A DNA stretch of 64,000 bases. It comes from Pediococcus acidilactici. GTDB taxonomy: Bacteria > Bacillota > Bacilli > Lactobacillales > Lactobacillaceae. The position numbers and the translations under genes were made by a program. Each line of letters opens with the position of its first letter. Position 1 is the first letter of the stretch. Of the stretch, positions 55,459 to 63,636 are shown in pieces. Under the pieces are notes generated by a model. That model saw nothing but the letters and a program-made list of their open reading frames with translations, was not told the DNA's origin and did not search any database. The stretch lies in contig CP103908.1 in assembly GCA_024970065.1 (NCBI GenBank), forward strand, positions 1,116,001 to 1,180,000, given 5' to 3'.

Positions 55459-55725
55459 TTGCAAGAAGAAACTAAGGTTATTCGAGTTATCGGTCGGATG
55501 GCTTCCGTGCTTTCCGTATTGATGTACGTTTCGTACATCCCCCAAATAATCTCCAACATGAATGGCGATTATGGCAATCCCATTCAGCCGTTAGTTGCTG
55601 GAATCAACTGCACCGTTTGGACAATTTATGGCTATTTTAAGGCCGAACGCGACTGGCCAATTATTGTGGCTAACGTTCCCGGCATTTTCCTGGGATTCTT
55701 CACGTTCTACACGGCACTACATTAA
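55459..55725 (+). CDS. SemiSWEET-type sugar transporter
   Basis: An 88-residue protein with three membrane helices and the PQ-loop motif SYIPQIISNM near the N-terminus; GNPIQPLVAGINCTVWTIYGY contains the conserved Asn and Trp. SemiSWEETs dimerise and move mono- or disaccharides by facilitated diffusion. AGGAG (55445-55449) abuts an ATG at 55450 but is nine bases from an in-frame TTG at 55459, which I prefer. Followed by a strong terminator. Confidence 0.9.
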   Translation: MQEETKVIRVIGRMASVLSVLMYVSYIPQIISNMNGDYGNPIQPLVAGINCTVWTIYGYFKAERDWPIIVANVPGIFLGFFTFYTALH

Positions 55726-55750
55726 TTTTTAAATATTTTTGACCTTAACT

Positions 55751-55797
55751 AAAAAGTGACTAATCCCTTGTAGTTGACGGGATTTAGTCACTTTTTT
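55751..55797 (+). terminator. Terminator of the SemiSWEET gene
   Basis: AAAAAGTGACTAAtCCC and complement around an 11-base loop, with six T residues. Confidence 0.9.
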
Positions 55798-56190
55798 GAG
55801 TTTTAGGTTAGAACAGTCATTTTTTATGAATTAAAATTCCTGCAATTTTTCTAACACTTCTGTTCACACTTAAATATAGAAAATAAATTTTCACGATGTT
55901 ACCACCTACATATTCCATCTTAGTTAATTATACCCAGATAAAATTTATGGTACTTTCGTCAATTCTTTACTCTATTATTCAATAAAAAATCAACTGCATC
56001 TTGGAACACTGGCTAGTTATTACGAATCTTGGCTCATCTTAATTTTTTAAAGTAAAAGCTTTTAACATCTACGTTGTAGATTATCAAACCAACTACAAAC
56101 ACTATACGACAAATGATATAATATTGCATGTTGTGCCTTAAAAAGGGTATCTTCATAAGATAAAAATTTAACAAGGAGTCTTTTCGCAAA
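55798..56190 (+). other. AT-rich intergenic region
   Basis: Contains a small inverted repeat ATCTACgttGTAGAT (56067-56081) and a TATAAT box at about 56117 that may serve the following gene, without a clear -35. No coding frame is supported. Confidence 0.4.
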
Positions 56191-56604
56191 ATGAAAATTA
56201 AAACTAATATTTGGTCTGCCATATCTGATATTGTAAATATACATTTTTTATTTATTTCTGAATCAATTTTAATTAATACACTTTTAAATAAAAGTAATAT
56301 TTTGGATCAAAATTATGGTTCTGCTAATGATTTCTTGGAATTTGTTTCATTTATTTTCAATATACCTTCCATCAGTATAGCTAAAATTATTTCCTTCTGC
56401 CTTTTTTTGCTTGTAATAATAGGCTTAATTTTGAACACAAAGGCTATGTTTGAAAATAAAGAATCTGGTATATCTATTGTTGGTCCTATTTTAGGAATTA
56501 TTGGAAATATTGACTGTTTCCTTGGTGGAACCTTGCGAGCTACTTCTATTGTAACTTTAATTGTTGCAGCAGTGTTCTCTTCTTTACAACGACCCACAAG
56601 GTAA
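56191..56604 (+). CDS. Orphan AT-rich membrane protein
   Basis: A 137-residue hydrophobic protein with three or four predicted helices (SISIAKIISFCLFLLVIIGLIL-type segment at about 70-90; ISIVGPILGIIGNIDCFLGG; TSIVTLIVAAVFSS). No family recognised. AAGGAG lies 12 bases before ATG, a loose spacing. Base composition is clearly more AT-rich than in neighbouring core genes and codon choice differs, suggesting recent acquisition. Confidence 0.5.
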   Translation: MKIKTNIWSAISDIVNIHFLFISESILINTLLNKSNILDQNYGSANDFLEFVSFIFNIPSISIAKIISFCLFLLVIIGLILNTKAMFENKESGISIVGPILGIIGNIDCFLGGTLRATSIVTLIVAAVFSSLQRPTR

Positions 56605-57305
56605 TATCGTGCTATTTTGCTTGTTAATTGTATTGCAAAAATTCATATGTTGCTTTAGATATTGTTTATTAAAGTATAAAAAGTAGCCCATACCAGTATA
56701 TAGCACTTTCAAACAATCAAATAAAAAGCGATTTCTAAAAAGTTTTTTTATTTGGTCTCTATAAAACATCCTAAAGCAAGAGTAATCAAAAATACATTTT
56801 GATTACTCTTTTTATATAGTCTAGTTAAAATCGGAACAACTTATACCAGTAAGATAAATATTTTGTGTATTAAACTGAGCAGATAGTACATGGAGTTTAG
56901 TTATATTGAGAGCGCTGTTCTTAAAGATTACGCTTAGAAAATGAATACACCCATATAATTATCACCTCAATACTAAATTTAAAAGGGTAGCGCTACAAAC
57001 GTTATTGGCGTTACTATTACAAAAGTAAAATTCAATGTATAGTTGTTACTAATAGTAATCGTAGATAACCATCTTGAAATCAAGCTTAATTAATTAGGTT
57101 ATTTAAGTTATGTACATATTTTAGAGAAACGAAGCCACATATTGCATTCGAAATTTCTGAAATTTGTTCTTCACAATTTATCTAGTTTTGTATCCACGAG
57201 AATCTATATTTTTTTGCACTTAATTTACTAGATACTCCAATTAAAAATATTTGGACTAAGAGTAGACAAAAATAACCAAGTAATTAGTAATTGATAAACT
57301 AACTT
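56605..57305. other. 700-bp AT-rich region without supported genes
   Basis: Apart from the terminator at 56779-56815, I see only short frames (for example 61 codons on the minus strand, 56584-56769) lacking ribosome sites, and small palindromes such as GTAGCGCTAC near 56986. It may be decayed foreign DNA. Confidence 0.5.
56779..56815 (+). terminator. Terminator downstream of the orphan membrane protein gene
   Basis: Perfect 14-base arms AAGAGTAATCAAAA/TTTTGATTACTCTT with a T tract (TTTTTAT). Confidence 0.75.
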
Positions 57306-57944
57306 TTAGAGTTTATACTTTTCGACAGCACGGTTGTTCAATTTTTGCAACGCTCGGTTATTGGGCGTGCTAAATACGGCTGTATATCGGTTAAACTGCT
57401 GTAAATCAATCGTTTGGGCCTTTTCAAATACTAACCACTCCACACCCTCAGTCAATGGAGGAGTTGTTAGGGAACCGATATACCGATAAAAATTACCATC
57501 TTTGGGGATCAGGCCATCCAAAATTATCGGTTGGGTCACTTTTTCAGTTTCCATAGACTTTAATATTTTTTCGAACACCTCATTTTTAGGACCCATTTTA
57601 AAGGTAACGCTAAGCACCAGCGGTTGCTTTAGACTACCATAATGGACAAAGTGCGCTTCTAAAACTCGTGGCTCAGCTTCGCCTGCAAAACAGTGCTCGG
57701 CTGGATGATGGAAATGGACTTCCGCTAACTGAAAGCGCCGTTGCTCAGATTTAATTTCCCCATCAGCTGTGATAGACAAGTTATTATAATTATTCCTTAC
57801 CTTCGTGGCAACGTACGTTTGGGTCTTCCTAAGCACCTTATTTTGCTGGCCCACTAGCTTAGCCGTTTCAATTAGGATTGGTGATTGTGTCATCCGTGCT
57901 TCCTTTTCCCACTGGTCTTGATGATCATAGTTTAGTTTTCGCAT
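57306..57944 (-). CDS. Alpha-carbonic anhydrase
   Basis: A 212-residue enzyme interconverting CO2 and bicarbonate. Zinc ligands are recognisable in AEVHFHHPAEH (two His) and EAHFVHYG (third His), and GSLTTPPLTEGVEWLV is the family signature. No signal peptide is present, so it appears cytoplasmic, whereas many bacterial alpha enzymes are exported. ATG at 57944 follows AAGGGG at seven bases. Confidence 0.92.
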   Translation of the reverse strand: MRKLNYDHQDQWEKEARMTQSPILIETAKLVGQQNKVLRKTQTYVATKVRNNYNNLSITADGEIKSEQRRFQLAEVHFHHPAEHCFAGEAEPRVLEAHFVHYGSLKQPLVLSVTFKMGPKNEVFEKILKSMETEKVTQPIILDGLIPKDGNFYRYIGSLTTPPLTEGVEWLVFEKAQTIDLQQFNRYTAVFSTPNNRALQKLNNRAVEKYKL

Positions 57945-58062
57945 TGTTAACCCCTTCTTCAAATCAATCGCCTGAAGCTAATTTTTAAAAATCAAAAGGA
58001 AAATTCTTCCCGTTTTTAATTAGATTAATGCTATCAATTGTAATAATCGAATACAAACAACC
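57945..58062 (-). other. Upstream region of the carbonic anhydrase gene
   Basis: No convincing promoter was found; a TTGATA hexamer near 58034-58039 lacks a good -10 partner. Confidence 0.3.
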
Positions 58063-58097
58063 AAAAAGCCTATCTGACCAAATTTATCAGATAGGCT
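58063..58097 (-). terminator. Terminator downstream of the lactate oxidase gene
   Basis: AGCCTATCTGA/TCAGATAGGCT arms with a nine-base loop and five T residues on the minus strand, 245 bases after the lox stop. Confidence 0.85.
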
Positions 58098-58195
58098 AGG
58101 TATTTCTTGATATTAAGCTATTCAAAAATTACTAGACTCTGTTAATGCCGTGTTGCATTATGGTTTCCTTAGTCACTAAGACAGGTTTTCCTCTC

Positions 58196-58297
58196 TTAAA
58201 GGCCACCAACAATCCCAGTTGAGATAATTAACCGCTCATCGGGGTAGGCAACGGCCATAAAGTCCTTAAATACAAATGGCGTAAACTGGTTGATCAA
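58196..58297 (-). pseudogene. Possible gene remnant downstream of lactate oxidase
   Basis: A short minus-strand frame reads protein-like (FTPFVFKDFMAVAYPDER, then IISTGIVGGL) but starts only at a TTG without a ribosome site, is preceded by a stop and ends after about 33 codons. It may be the residue of a deleted gene. I could not assign the family. Confidence 0.3.
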
Positions 58298-58342
58298 TTA
58301 CATATTTTTCATAATTAAACCCGAAATTGAAAATTTAATCGT

Positions 58343-59452
58343 CTAATATTTGATGTTTAGCAAACTAGTATTTTTAACATCTTCAATTGTCTTAGTACCG
58401 GCCAATTGCATAACAATCTCCAGTTCATGGTTTAGATGTTCGAATACCGACTGTACTCCCTTAGCTCCACCCAAGGCCAGTCCATAAATTGCTGGACGGC
58501 CCAAGGCAACTAAATCCGCTCCGCTGGCCAAAGCTTTAAATACATCCGAACCGCGACGCACGCCGCTATCAAAGATAATTGGCACCTGTTTGTTAACTGC
58601 GGTAGCAATATCCTCCAAGACGTCAAAGGAAGCAGGACCTCCGTTTAATTGTCGGCCCCCATGGTTGGATACGTAAATTCCAGCGGCTCCCGCATCGATT
58701 GCTCTGATAGCATCTTCAGGGGTTTGAATTCCCTTAACGATTACCGGTAAATTCGTATAATCAGCGATTCGCTTAACATCCTCCGGCCGGATATTTTGTG
58801 CGGCAGATGCATATATTTCTTCAATTCCCTTTCCTTGACCGTTTCCTTCGGAAAACTTAATTAAGTTCGCCATTGGTAACGGGAACGTAAATTTATTTTT
58901 TATATCAGCCTCTCGGTAACCGTCGACGGTGGCGTCGACCGTCAAAATAATTGCCTTAACGTTGGCCTTTTTAGCCTCGTCTAATAGACTTTCATTAAAG
59001 TTCCAATCCTTACTCATGTACAGCTGGAAAAATTGGGGAGCATCTCCTCCAGCAGTAGCAGTTTCAGCAATAGAAACTGATGAATAGGTACTTTGGGCCA
59101 TTAGTCCACCAACGGCCGCAAGCCCGCGCGCAGTGTCTTTTTCTCCTTGAGAGTGTGCCAACCCTTGTGCGGCAGCCGGTGCCATCATTATCGGAGTACT
59201 TAAAGGGATTCCGAAAATTTCAGTGTTCAGTTCTGGCTTTTCAATCCCACTTAAGGCCTTTGGGGCAATTTGTCGGTGATGAAACGCCATTCTATTTTGC
59301 TTTAAGGTCCATTCATCCTCAGAACCACCAGCAATGTAACCAAACCCGCCTGCTGGAATTATTTCCTCAGCCCTTTCTTCTAAGGATTCCAAATTCAAAA
59401 TATCTATTTTTTCTTCCCGATCACTTTGTTCATATCCATTAATCATTGTCAT
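58343..59452 (-). CDS. FMN-dependent alpha-hydroxy acid oxidase, lactate oxidase type
   Basis: A 369-residue flavoenzyme closely resembling L-lactate oxidase, which converts lactate and O2 to pyruvate and H2O2. Shared features are GGFGYIAGGSEDEWT, IMMAPAAAQGLAHS, TVDATVDGYREADIKNKF, the active-site YVSNHGGRQLNG (catalytic His, Arg) and IIFDSGVRRGSDVFKAL. Lactate monooxygenase or a broader hydroxy-acid oxidase remain possible. ATG at 59452 has GGGGGG seven bases upstream. A promoter with a palindrome over its -10 box lies at 59541-59577. Confidence 0.92.
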   Translation of the reverse strand: MTMINGYEQSDREEKIDILNLESLEERAEEIIPAGGFGYIAGGSEDEWTLKQNRMAFHHRQIAPKALSGIEKPELNTEIFGIPLSTPIMMAPAAAQGLAHSQGEKDTARGLAAVGGLMAQSTYSSVSIAETATAGGDAPQFFQLYMSKDWNFNESLLDEAKKANVKAIILTVDATVDGYREADIKNKFTFPLPMANLIKFSEGNGQGKGIEEIYASAAQNIRPEDVKRIADYTNLPVIVKGIQTPEDAIRAIDAGAAGIYVSNHGGRQLNGGPASFDVLEDIATAVNKQVPIIFDSGVRRGSDVFKALASGADLVALGRPAIYGLALGGAKGVQSVFEHLNHELEIVMQLAGTKTIEDVKNTSLLNIKY

Positions 59453-59540
59453 GATATATCCCCCCGATTAAAAATCTAACTGTTCTAAAATGCCTTCATG
59501 ACAAAGAATACGCTGATAATTCATTGCCACTCATCATTTC

Positions 59541-59577
59541 ACTTACTTATTGTAAGTAGATTGGCAGTTAAATGCAA
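59541..59577 (-). promoter_or_regulatory. Promoter and palindromic operator of the lactate oxidase gene
   Basis: TTGCAT (59572-59577) and TACAAT (59549-59554) are 17 bases apart. The palindrome ACTTACaataaGTAAGT (59541-59557) covers the -10 box and the likely start, about 90 bases before the ATG. Confidence 0.7.
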
Positions 59578-59743
59578 GTGTTAATTTGTTTTTGAACTAC
59601 TAACCATACTTTCTAGAGAAAAATCGGAGAGATAACCCTAAACGTAGCACTTAAACATGTGTAACACGAGCACACCGGTAATTGCGTTACAGCGATGGCA
59701 TTAAATATCATTACTATGCAAAACAATTTCCTTTTTAGACATA

Positions 59744-59783
59744 AAAAAATAGAAATGCCGATATATCGACATTTCTATTTTTC
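59744..59783 (-). terminator. Terminator of the tRNA-Ser gene
   Basis: AAAAATAGAAATG/CATTTCTATTTTT arms with CGA/TCG inside, about 30 bases after the tRNA. Confidence 0.85.
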
Positions 59784-59810
59784 GTATATTGCTCTAATGG
59801 TACCTATAAA

Positions 59811-59897
59811 GGAGAGTACAGGATTTGAACCTGCGCGCCGGTATTAGCCGGTTCGCCGGATTTCGAGTCCGGTGCATTACCACTCTGCCAACTCTCC
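59811..59897 (-). tRNA. tRNA-Ser (anticodon CGA)
   Basis: An 87-base tRNA with acceptor arms GGAGAGT/ACTCTCC, anticodon stem CGGA/TCCG with loop CTCGAAA (CGA at 59863-59865), a long variable arm typical of tRNA-Ser, and T loop TTCAAAT. It reads UCG codons. CCA is not encoded. Confidence 0.96.
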
Positions 59898-59909
59898 ATA
59901 ACAGAAGTT

Positions 59910-59938
59910 ATTATATCAGATGAATTATTAACCCGCAA
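59910..59938 (-). promoter_or_regulatory. Promoter of tRNA-Ser
   Basis: TTGCGG (59933-59938), 17 bases, then an extended -10 TGA TATAAT (59910-59915). Confidence 0.75.
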
Positions 59939-60281
59939 CACCAATCAAATATTTTTTTAAATTTTATCGGGACCTTTCTTGGTAAAAACAGCCACCCTAT
60001 TAACTATTTTGTGAAAAACCTAATTTCAATTAACCGGACTCCTTAGCGGTTTTTCATCATTTAACATATCCTTCCCATTCCCTAAGTAAAAACCACCAAA
60101 CTTTATTCCTTTATTAAGTTTATTTAGTATCATTTTTCAAACACTTCGTTAACTAGCGTAAAACAACTTCGCCAAAATCTCCGATATCGAAAACATTTTT
60201 CGTTGATACCGTATTTATCGTGTATAATTATATGTAATAGTAAGTCTTAAGGAGGAGCTAACCATAGATTCTACCAAATTA
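59939..60281 (+). other. Intergenic region before the Mga-like regulator
   Basis: Contains a GAAAAACC/GGTTTTTC inverted repeat (about 60013-60054) and a TATAAT box near 60222-60227 for the regulator gene, without a good -35. No coding frame is supported. Confidence 0.4.
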
Positions 60282-61730
60282 ATGAACAAGCGCGATTTGC
60301 TTGCTTACCAACTGCTACAATTTTTTAGTCAAAACAATGTAAAACCAATCAGCACCTCCTCGTTAGCTGAAATTTTTAATACGACACCGTATAAAATTGA
60401 GGCTTCCATTGCAACATTAAACGCTGATTTACAAGCTATTACTGCAAATGACCAAAGTGTTTTTATCAGTGAAAAAAATTATAAGGGAATGTGGGATAGT
60501 CATAACCTTTTCCAAATTGTGGTCGACAAAATCAAGCTTTATTATATTGAACGTTCCACTTCTTTTCGAGCTATGGAGTACTTATTGTTTTATAACGATT
60601 TAATTACGCCTAAAAAGTACATCCCCAAAGCATTCTCGAGCCGCGCCGTATTTTATCGTCAGCTAACCTTAGTTAAGCAATTACTCACGGACGAGTTTGA
60701 TAGTTTAGATATCCAAACTGACAAAGATCGTGAGTTTCAAATTCGACTAGAGATAATTGAGTTATACGAACAAATCTATAAGGGTTTAAAAGAGCCTTTT
60801 CCAGAATTAGATCCTTTAATTAATGGAATTTTTGATGCTTTAAAACCCTTTTTTAACCACCAATTGCAACACGGAGAAAAGTTCAAATTATCAATATTTT
60901 TACGGATTTGGATATTGCGCCACAATAATCATAAGTACGTCCGTCTTACGGCACCCAATCTTTTTAAGGATCAGCGCTACGACCAAATCTACCGAGTTTT
61001 AAAGCAAACCCTAGGTTGGCATTTTAAGTTAACCAATTCGGAAATGCTTTTTTTGTACGGTTTTTTATTAAATCAAGAGTACTTAGACTACGTTGGCGTG
61101 CCAAAAGCGGCATTCAATTACCAACTAATTAACCAAATCACGGACGATTTTTTGACCTGGCTAAAGACTTTTAATGTATTAGTAGAATTTCCTGCAGAAG
61201 TCGAACAAGCCTTAAGAAGGGACCTTACCAACGTTAACTTGAAACTATTCTCTTATTACGCGGAGTTACTAGATGCCACTTATAAAAAATCGGTGCATAC
61301 TTTACAAGAAAATTATCCCACGTTCGATATTTTAATCCGCCGATTTTGGCAAAATCTTGCTAAGCAACCGGAAGTCCAGGCGTACCACCTTAACAAATAT
61401 AACCTGTATTATGGGTACATGCTAGCTTTGGTCAATAACATCCCTCCCAAGTACAGTCGTGACCGCGTGCGCGTGGTAATTGATTTTTCGAGGGGAAGTT
61501 TATATTCTCAGTACGTGGATAATACATTAAAATCCCTGTATGGAAAAAACGTAATTTTAACCAACCATCTAGAGCCAAAGTCGGATCTTTTCTTATCCGA
61601 CACGTACTCTTATAAGATTAAAATCCCCCAACTGATTTGGAAGTCCTTTCCGACGGTATCCGATTGGACCAACCTAATTACCATTATCAAAGAAATCCGT
61701 TCAACCAAAGCTAATCAATTTTTTAAATAA
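60282..61730 (+). CDS. Mga/AtxA-like helix-turn-helix regulator
   Basis: A 482-residue protein with the architecture of Mga-family activators: an N-terminal winged helix (PISTSSLAEIFNTTPYKIEA, about 22-41), a second DNA-binding helix pair (FSSRAVFYRQLTLVKQLL, about 118-135), a long PRD-like helical middle, and a C-terminal EIIB-like part (VRVVIDFSRGSLYSQYVDNT). Target genes are unknown. The only standard start is ATG at 60282, but AAGGAGG (60249-60255) is eight bases from an in-frame ATA at 60264. Confidence 0.75.
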   Translation: MNKRDLLAYQLLQFFSQNNVKPISTSSLAEIFNTTPYKIEASIATLNADLQAITANDQSVFISEKNYKGMWDSHNLFQIVVDKIKLYYIERSTSFRAMEYLLFYNDLITPKKYIPKAFSSRAVFYRQLTLVKQLLTDEFDSLDIQTDKDREFQIRLEIIELYEQIYKGLKEPFPELDPLINGIFDALKPFFNHQLQHGEKFKLSIFLRIWILRHNNHKYVRLTAPNLFKDQRYDQIYRVLKQTLGWHFKLTNSEMLFLYGFLLNQEYLDYVGVPKAAFNYQLINQITDDFLTWLKTFNVLVEFPAEVEQALRRDLTNVNLKLFSYYAELLDATYKKSVHTLQENYPTFDILIRRFWQNLAKQPEVQAYHLNKYNLYYGYMLALVNNIPPKYSRDRVRVVIDFSRGSLYSQYVDNTLKSLYGKNVILTNHLEPKSDLFLSDTYSYKIKIPQLIWKSFPTVSDWTNLITIIKEIRSTKANQFFK

Positions 61731-61735
61731 CCAGC

Positions 61736-61768
61736 AAAAAGGTCGCCAGAAAATCTGACGACCTTTTT
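61736..61768 (+). terminator. Terminator of the Mga-like gene
   Basis: AAAAAGGTCGcCAGA/TCTGaCGACCTTTTT hairpin immediately after the stop. Confidence 0.9.
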
Positions 61769-61840
61769 ATGATAAATAAAAGAATTTTACATGTTTTATG
61801 TCTTTGTTAACTGCTTATTAACCAACATTTTCAGGCATTC

Positions 61841-62224
61841 CTAGTCAATTTTCAAGATTTCTTGCACGTTGCTAGGCACTTTATCTTTGCTGACTTCGTT
61901 AGGTCCCTTGACCACCCGTTTTTTCGAAATATCTGCCTTTACGGTTGCGTTAGGTGTAAACGGTTTAACCTTTTCTCCCGTTAATTCATAATCTAACGTA
62001 CGCTTTTCGCCATTTTTTAAAACAAACTCAAATTTATAGTCGTAAGCATGCACACCAGATATTTTCTTGCCGCTGTCGTCGGTAGCTTGTTTTTTAGCTG
62101 GAACCTCACTCGGCACCACTGCGTACGCTGTTTCCGCTTGATAATTGTCCTGATAGTACTTCCACCCAAAAATAATCACCACTGCCGCAACTAAAATCGC
62201 TAAAACTCGCCCTGCATCTCTCAT
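61841..62224 (-). CDS. YxeA-family (DUF1093) exported protein
   Basis: A 127-residue protein with an N-terminal membrane anchor or signal (VLAILVAAVVIIFGW, residues 7-21) and a small soluble beta domain (YDYKFEFVLKNGEKRTLDYE). This matches the YxeA/DUF1093 family; some members accompany bacteriocin or stress genes, but function is unknown. Confidence 0.8.
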   Translation of the reverse strand: MRDAGRVLAILVAAVVIIFGWKYYQDNYQAETAYAVVPSEVPAKKQATDDSGKKISGVHAYDYKFEFVLKNGEKRTLDYELTGEKVKPFTPNATVKADISKKRVVKGPNEVSKDKVPSNVQEILKID

Positions 62225-62362
62225 TTATATTCTCCTATCTAGTAAGCCGTTATCAAACGTCTAATATTTGTAAGAAATGATACCATTTTTCGATTTATCA
62301 TTACAAAAATAATGACCTACGTTGTCCAAAGTGTTCCGGCGAATAAAATCTTTTTCTAGCAT

Positions 62363-62390
62363 AAAAAAAGACGACCCCTGCGGATCGTCC
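62363..62390 (-). terminator. Terminator of the GlsB/YeaQ-like gene
   Basis: GACGAtCC/GGggTCGTC arms with a three-base loop and seven T residues on the minus strand. Confidence 0.85.
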
Positions 62391-62419
62391 CTATTTAAAA
62401 TATAAATAACTAAAAATTG

Positions 62420-62668
62420 CTAATTCTTACGGCTTTGAAGGAACCAAGATACAACGGCTACTAGTACTACAGCTCCGATGATCGAAGGAATCAGTGCCAT
62501 TCCAGCTAAGGATGGTCCCCAAGTTCCTAGTAAACTTTGGCCTAACCAAGCACCTACTAAACCAGCAACGATGTTACCAATCCAACCAGCTGGTAAATCA
62601 CGGCTAGTAAGCGCACCAGCAATTGCACCAATAATAGCTCCTACAATTAATGTCCAAATAATTCCCAT
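62420..62668 (-). CDS. GlsB/YeaQ/YmgE-family membrane stress protein
   Basis: An 82-residue protein with three glycine-rich hydrophobic helices (IIWTLIVGAIIGAIAGAL; WIGNIVAGLVGAWLGQSLLG; IGAVVLVAVVSWFL), typical of the GlsB/YeaQ/YmgE family associated with stress. ATG at 62668 follows GGGGGG at about eight bases. Confidence 0.9.
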   Translation of the reverse strand: MGIIWTLIVGAIIGAIAGALTSRDLPAGWIGNIVAGLVGAWLGQSLLGTWGPSLAGMALIPSIIGAVVLVAVVSWFLQSRKN

Positions 62669-62713
62669 TATTACGCCCCCCTTCATTGCACTAATAGTAA
62701 CAAATGTTCATTT

Positions 62714-62742
62714 TATATACAAATAATATGCACTGTACCCAA
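62714..62742 (-). promoter_or_regulatory. Promoter of the GlsB/YeaQ-like gene
   Basis: TTGGGT (62737-62742) and TATATA (62714-62719), 17-base spacing. Confidence 0.6.
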
Positions 62743-62890
62743 CTTTTGTAAAAAATCACCCGTCAAAGTAACCACAATAGTTTGCCGCTGCAATAGTGTT
62801 GCACGACCAATAATTTCACATAAAGATGGAATCATTAGCAAAAATTCCTTTGTGCTGTATAATTTTTATTAGGCAAGAAAGGAAATTACG

Positions 62891-63487
62891 ATGAATAAAG
62901 CAAGAGTTGAAGCATTTACTGACGCAGTCTTAGCAATAATTTTAACAATTATGATTTTAGAACTTAAAGTGCCCAATTCTAACCAACTGAGTGCTATTTT
63001 AAGCGAACTGCCATATCTCTTTTCATATACCGTTGGTTATCTACTTATTGGAGTTGCGTGGTACAGCCACCACTACATGTTTAGTAAAACTTCGGGAATT
63101 TCTAAAAGAGTCTATTGGGCAAATAATTTCTGGATGTTCACGACCTCCTTTATCCCCATGGCAACCGCCTGGATTGGGCGAGACTTAAAAGCCCAGGGTC
63201 CCGAAATCTTTTACGCCATCGTCTTTTACATCTGGACCGCCGCTTACCTCATATTAAGCTACGTGATTTCTAATGACGACCTGAAAAGGAAACAATATAA
63301 AAAAGCGCACGATATTAGGAAAATGAAAATTTACCAATACCTCACCAACGTAAAATATATGCTAATTCAGACCGTCTTGTTGATCATTATTTTAGTTTTC
63401 AAACCTGAATTCTTACTAGCAGTAGTCTTGTGGCAAATACTGGCCTTTGCAATCTGGAATAATGACGATAGTGATAAATTATTTTAA
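62891..63487 (+). CDS. TMEM175-like (DUF1211) potassium channel family protein
   Basis: A 198-residue protein with about six membrane helices. The start RVEAFTDAVLAIILTIMILEL matches the RxxxFSD selectivity motif of the bacterial TMEM175/DUF1211 family, which form potassium-permeable channels. GAAAGG precedes the ATG. No partner gene is evident. Confidence 0.88.
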   Translation: MNKARVEAFTDAVLAIILTIMILELKVPNSNQLSAILSELPYLFSYTVGYLLIGVAWYSHHYMFSKTSGISKRVYWANNFWMFTTSFIPMATAWIGRDLKAQGPEIFYAIVFYIWTAAYLILSYVISNDDLKRKQYKKAHDIRKMKIYQYLTNVKYMLIQTVLLIIILVFKPEFLLAVVLWQILAFAIWNNDDSDKLF

Positions 63488-63566
63488 AAAGTTCGACCCT
63501 GAATTTTTAGGTAAAACTATTCCTAAAACGCGAAGCGGTTTACCGCAGCAAATTAATCCTAGACAC

Positions 63567-63602
63567 ACAAAAACCACTTGAAATTAATCAGGTGGTTTTT
63601 TT
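63567..63602. terminator. Bidirectional terminator
   Basis: AAAACCACtTGA/TCAgGTGGTTTT arms with flanking A and T tracts between the converging TMEM175-like and antiporter genes. Confidence 0.88.
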
Positions 63603-63636
63603 AGGTATCTTTTATAAAATTATTTAGTAAATATTT

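Noticed and set aside
56034-56244. Two overlapping minus-strand frames of 60-62 codons near the orphan membrane protein
   Set aside because: They have no ribosome site, overlap the plus-strand promoter and gene start, and are rich in residues expected from AT-rich noncoding DNA.
56880-56990. cre-like sequence GAGAGCGCTGTTC and palindrome GTAGCGCTAC
   Set aside because: The first has several mismatches to the cre consensus and neither is placed before a supported gene.
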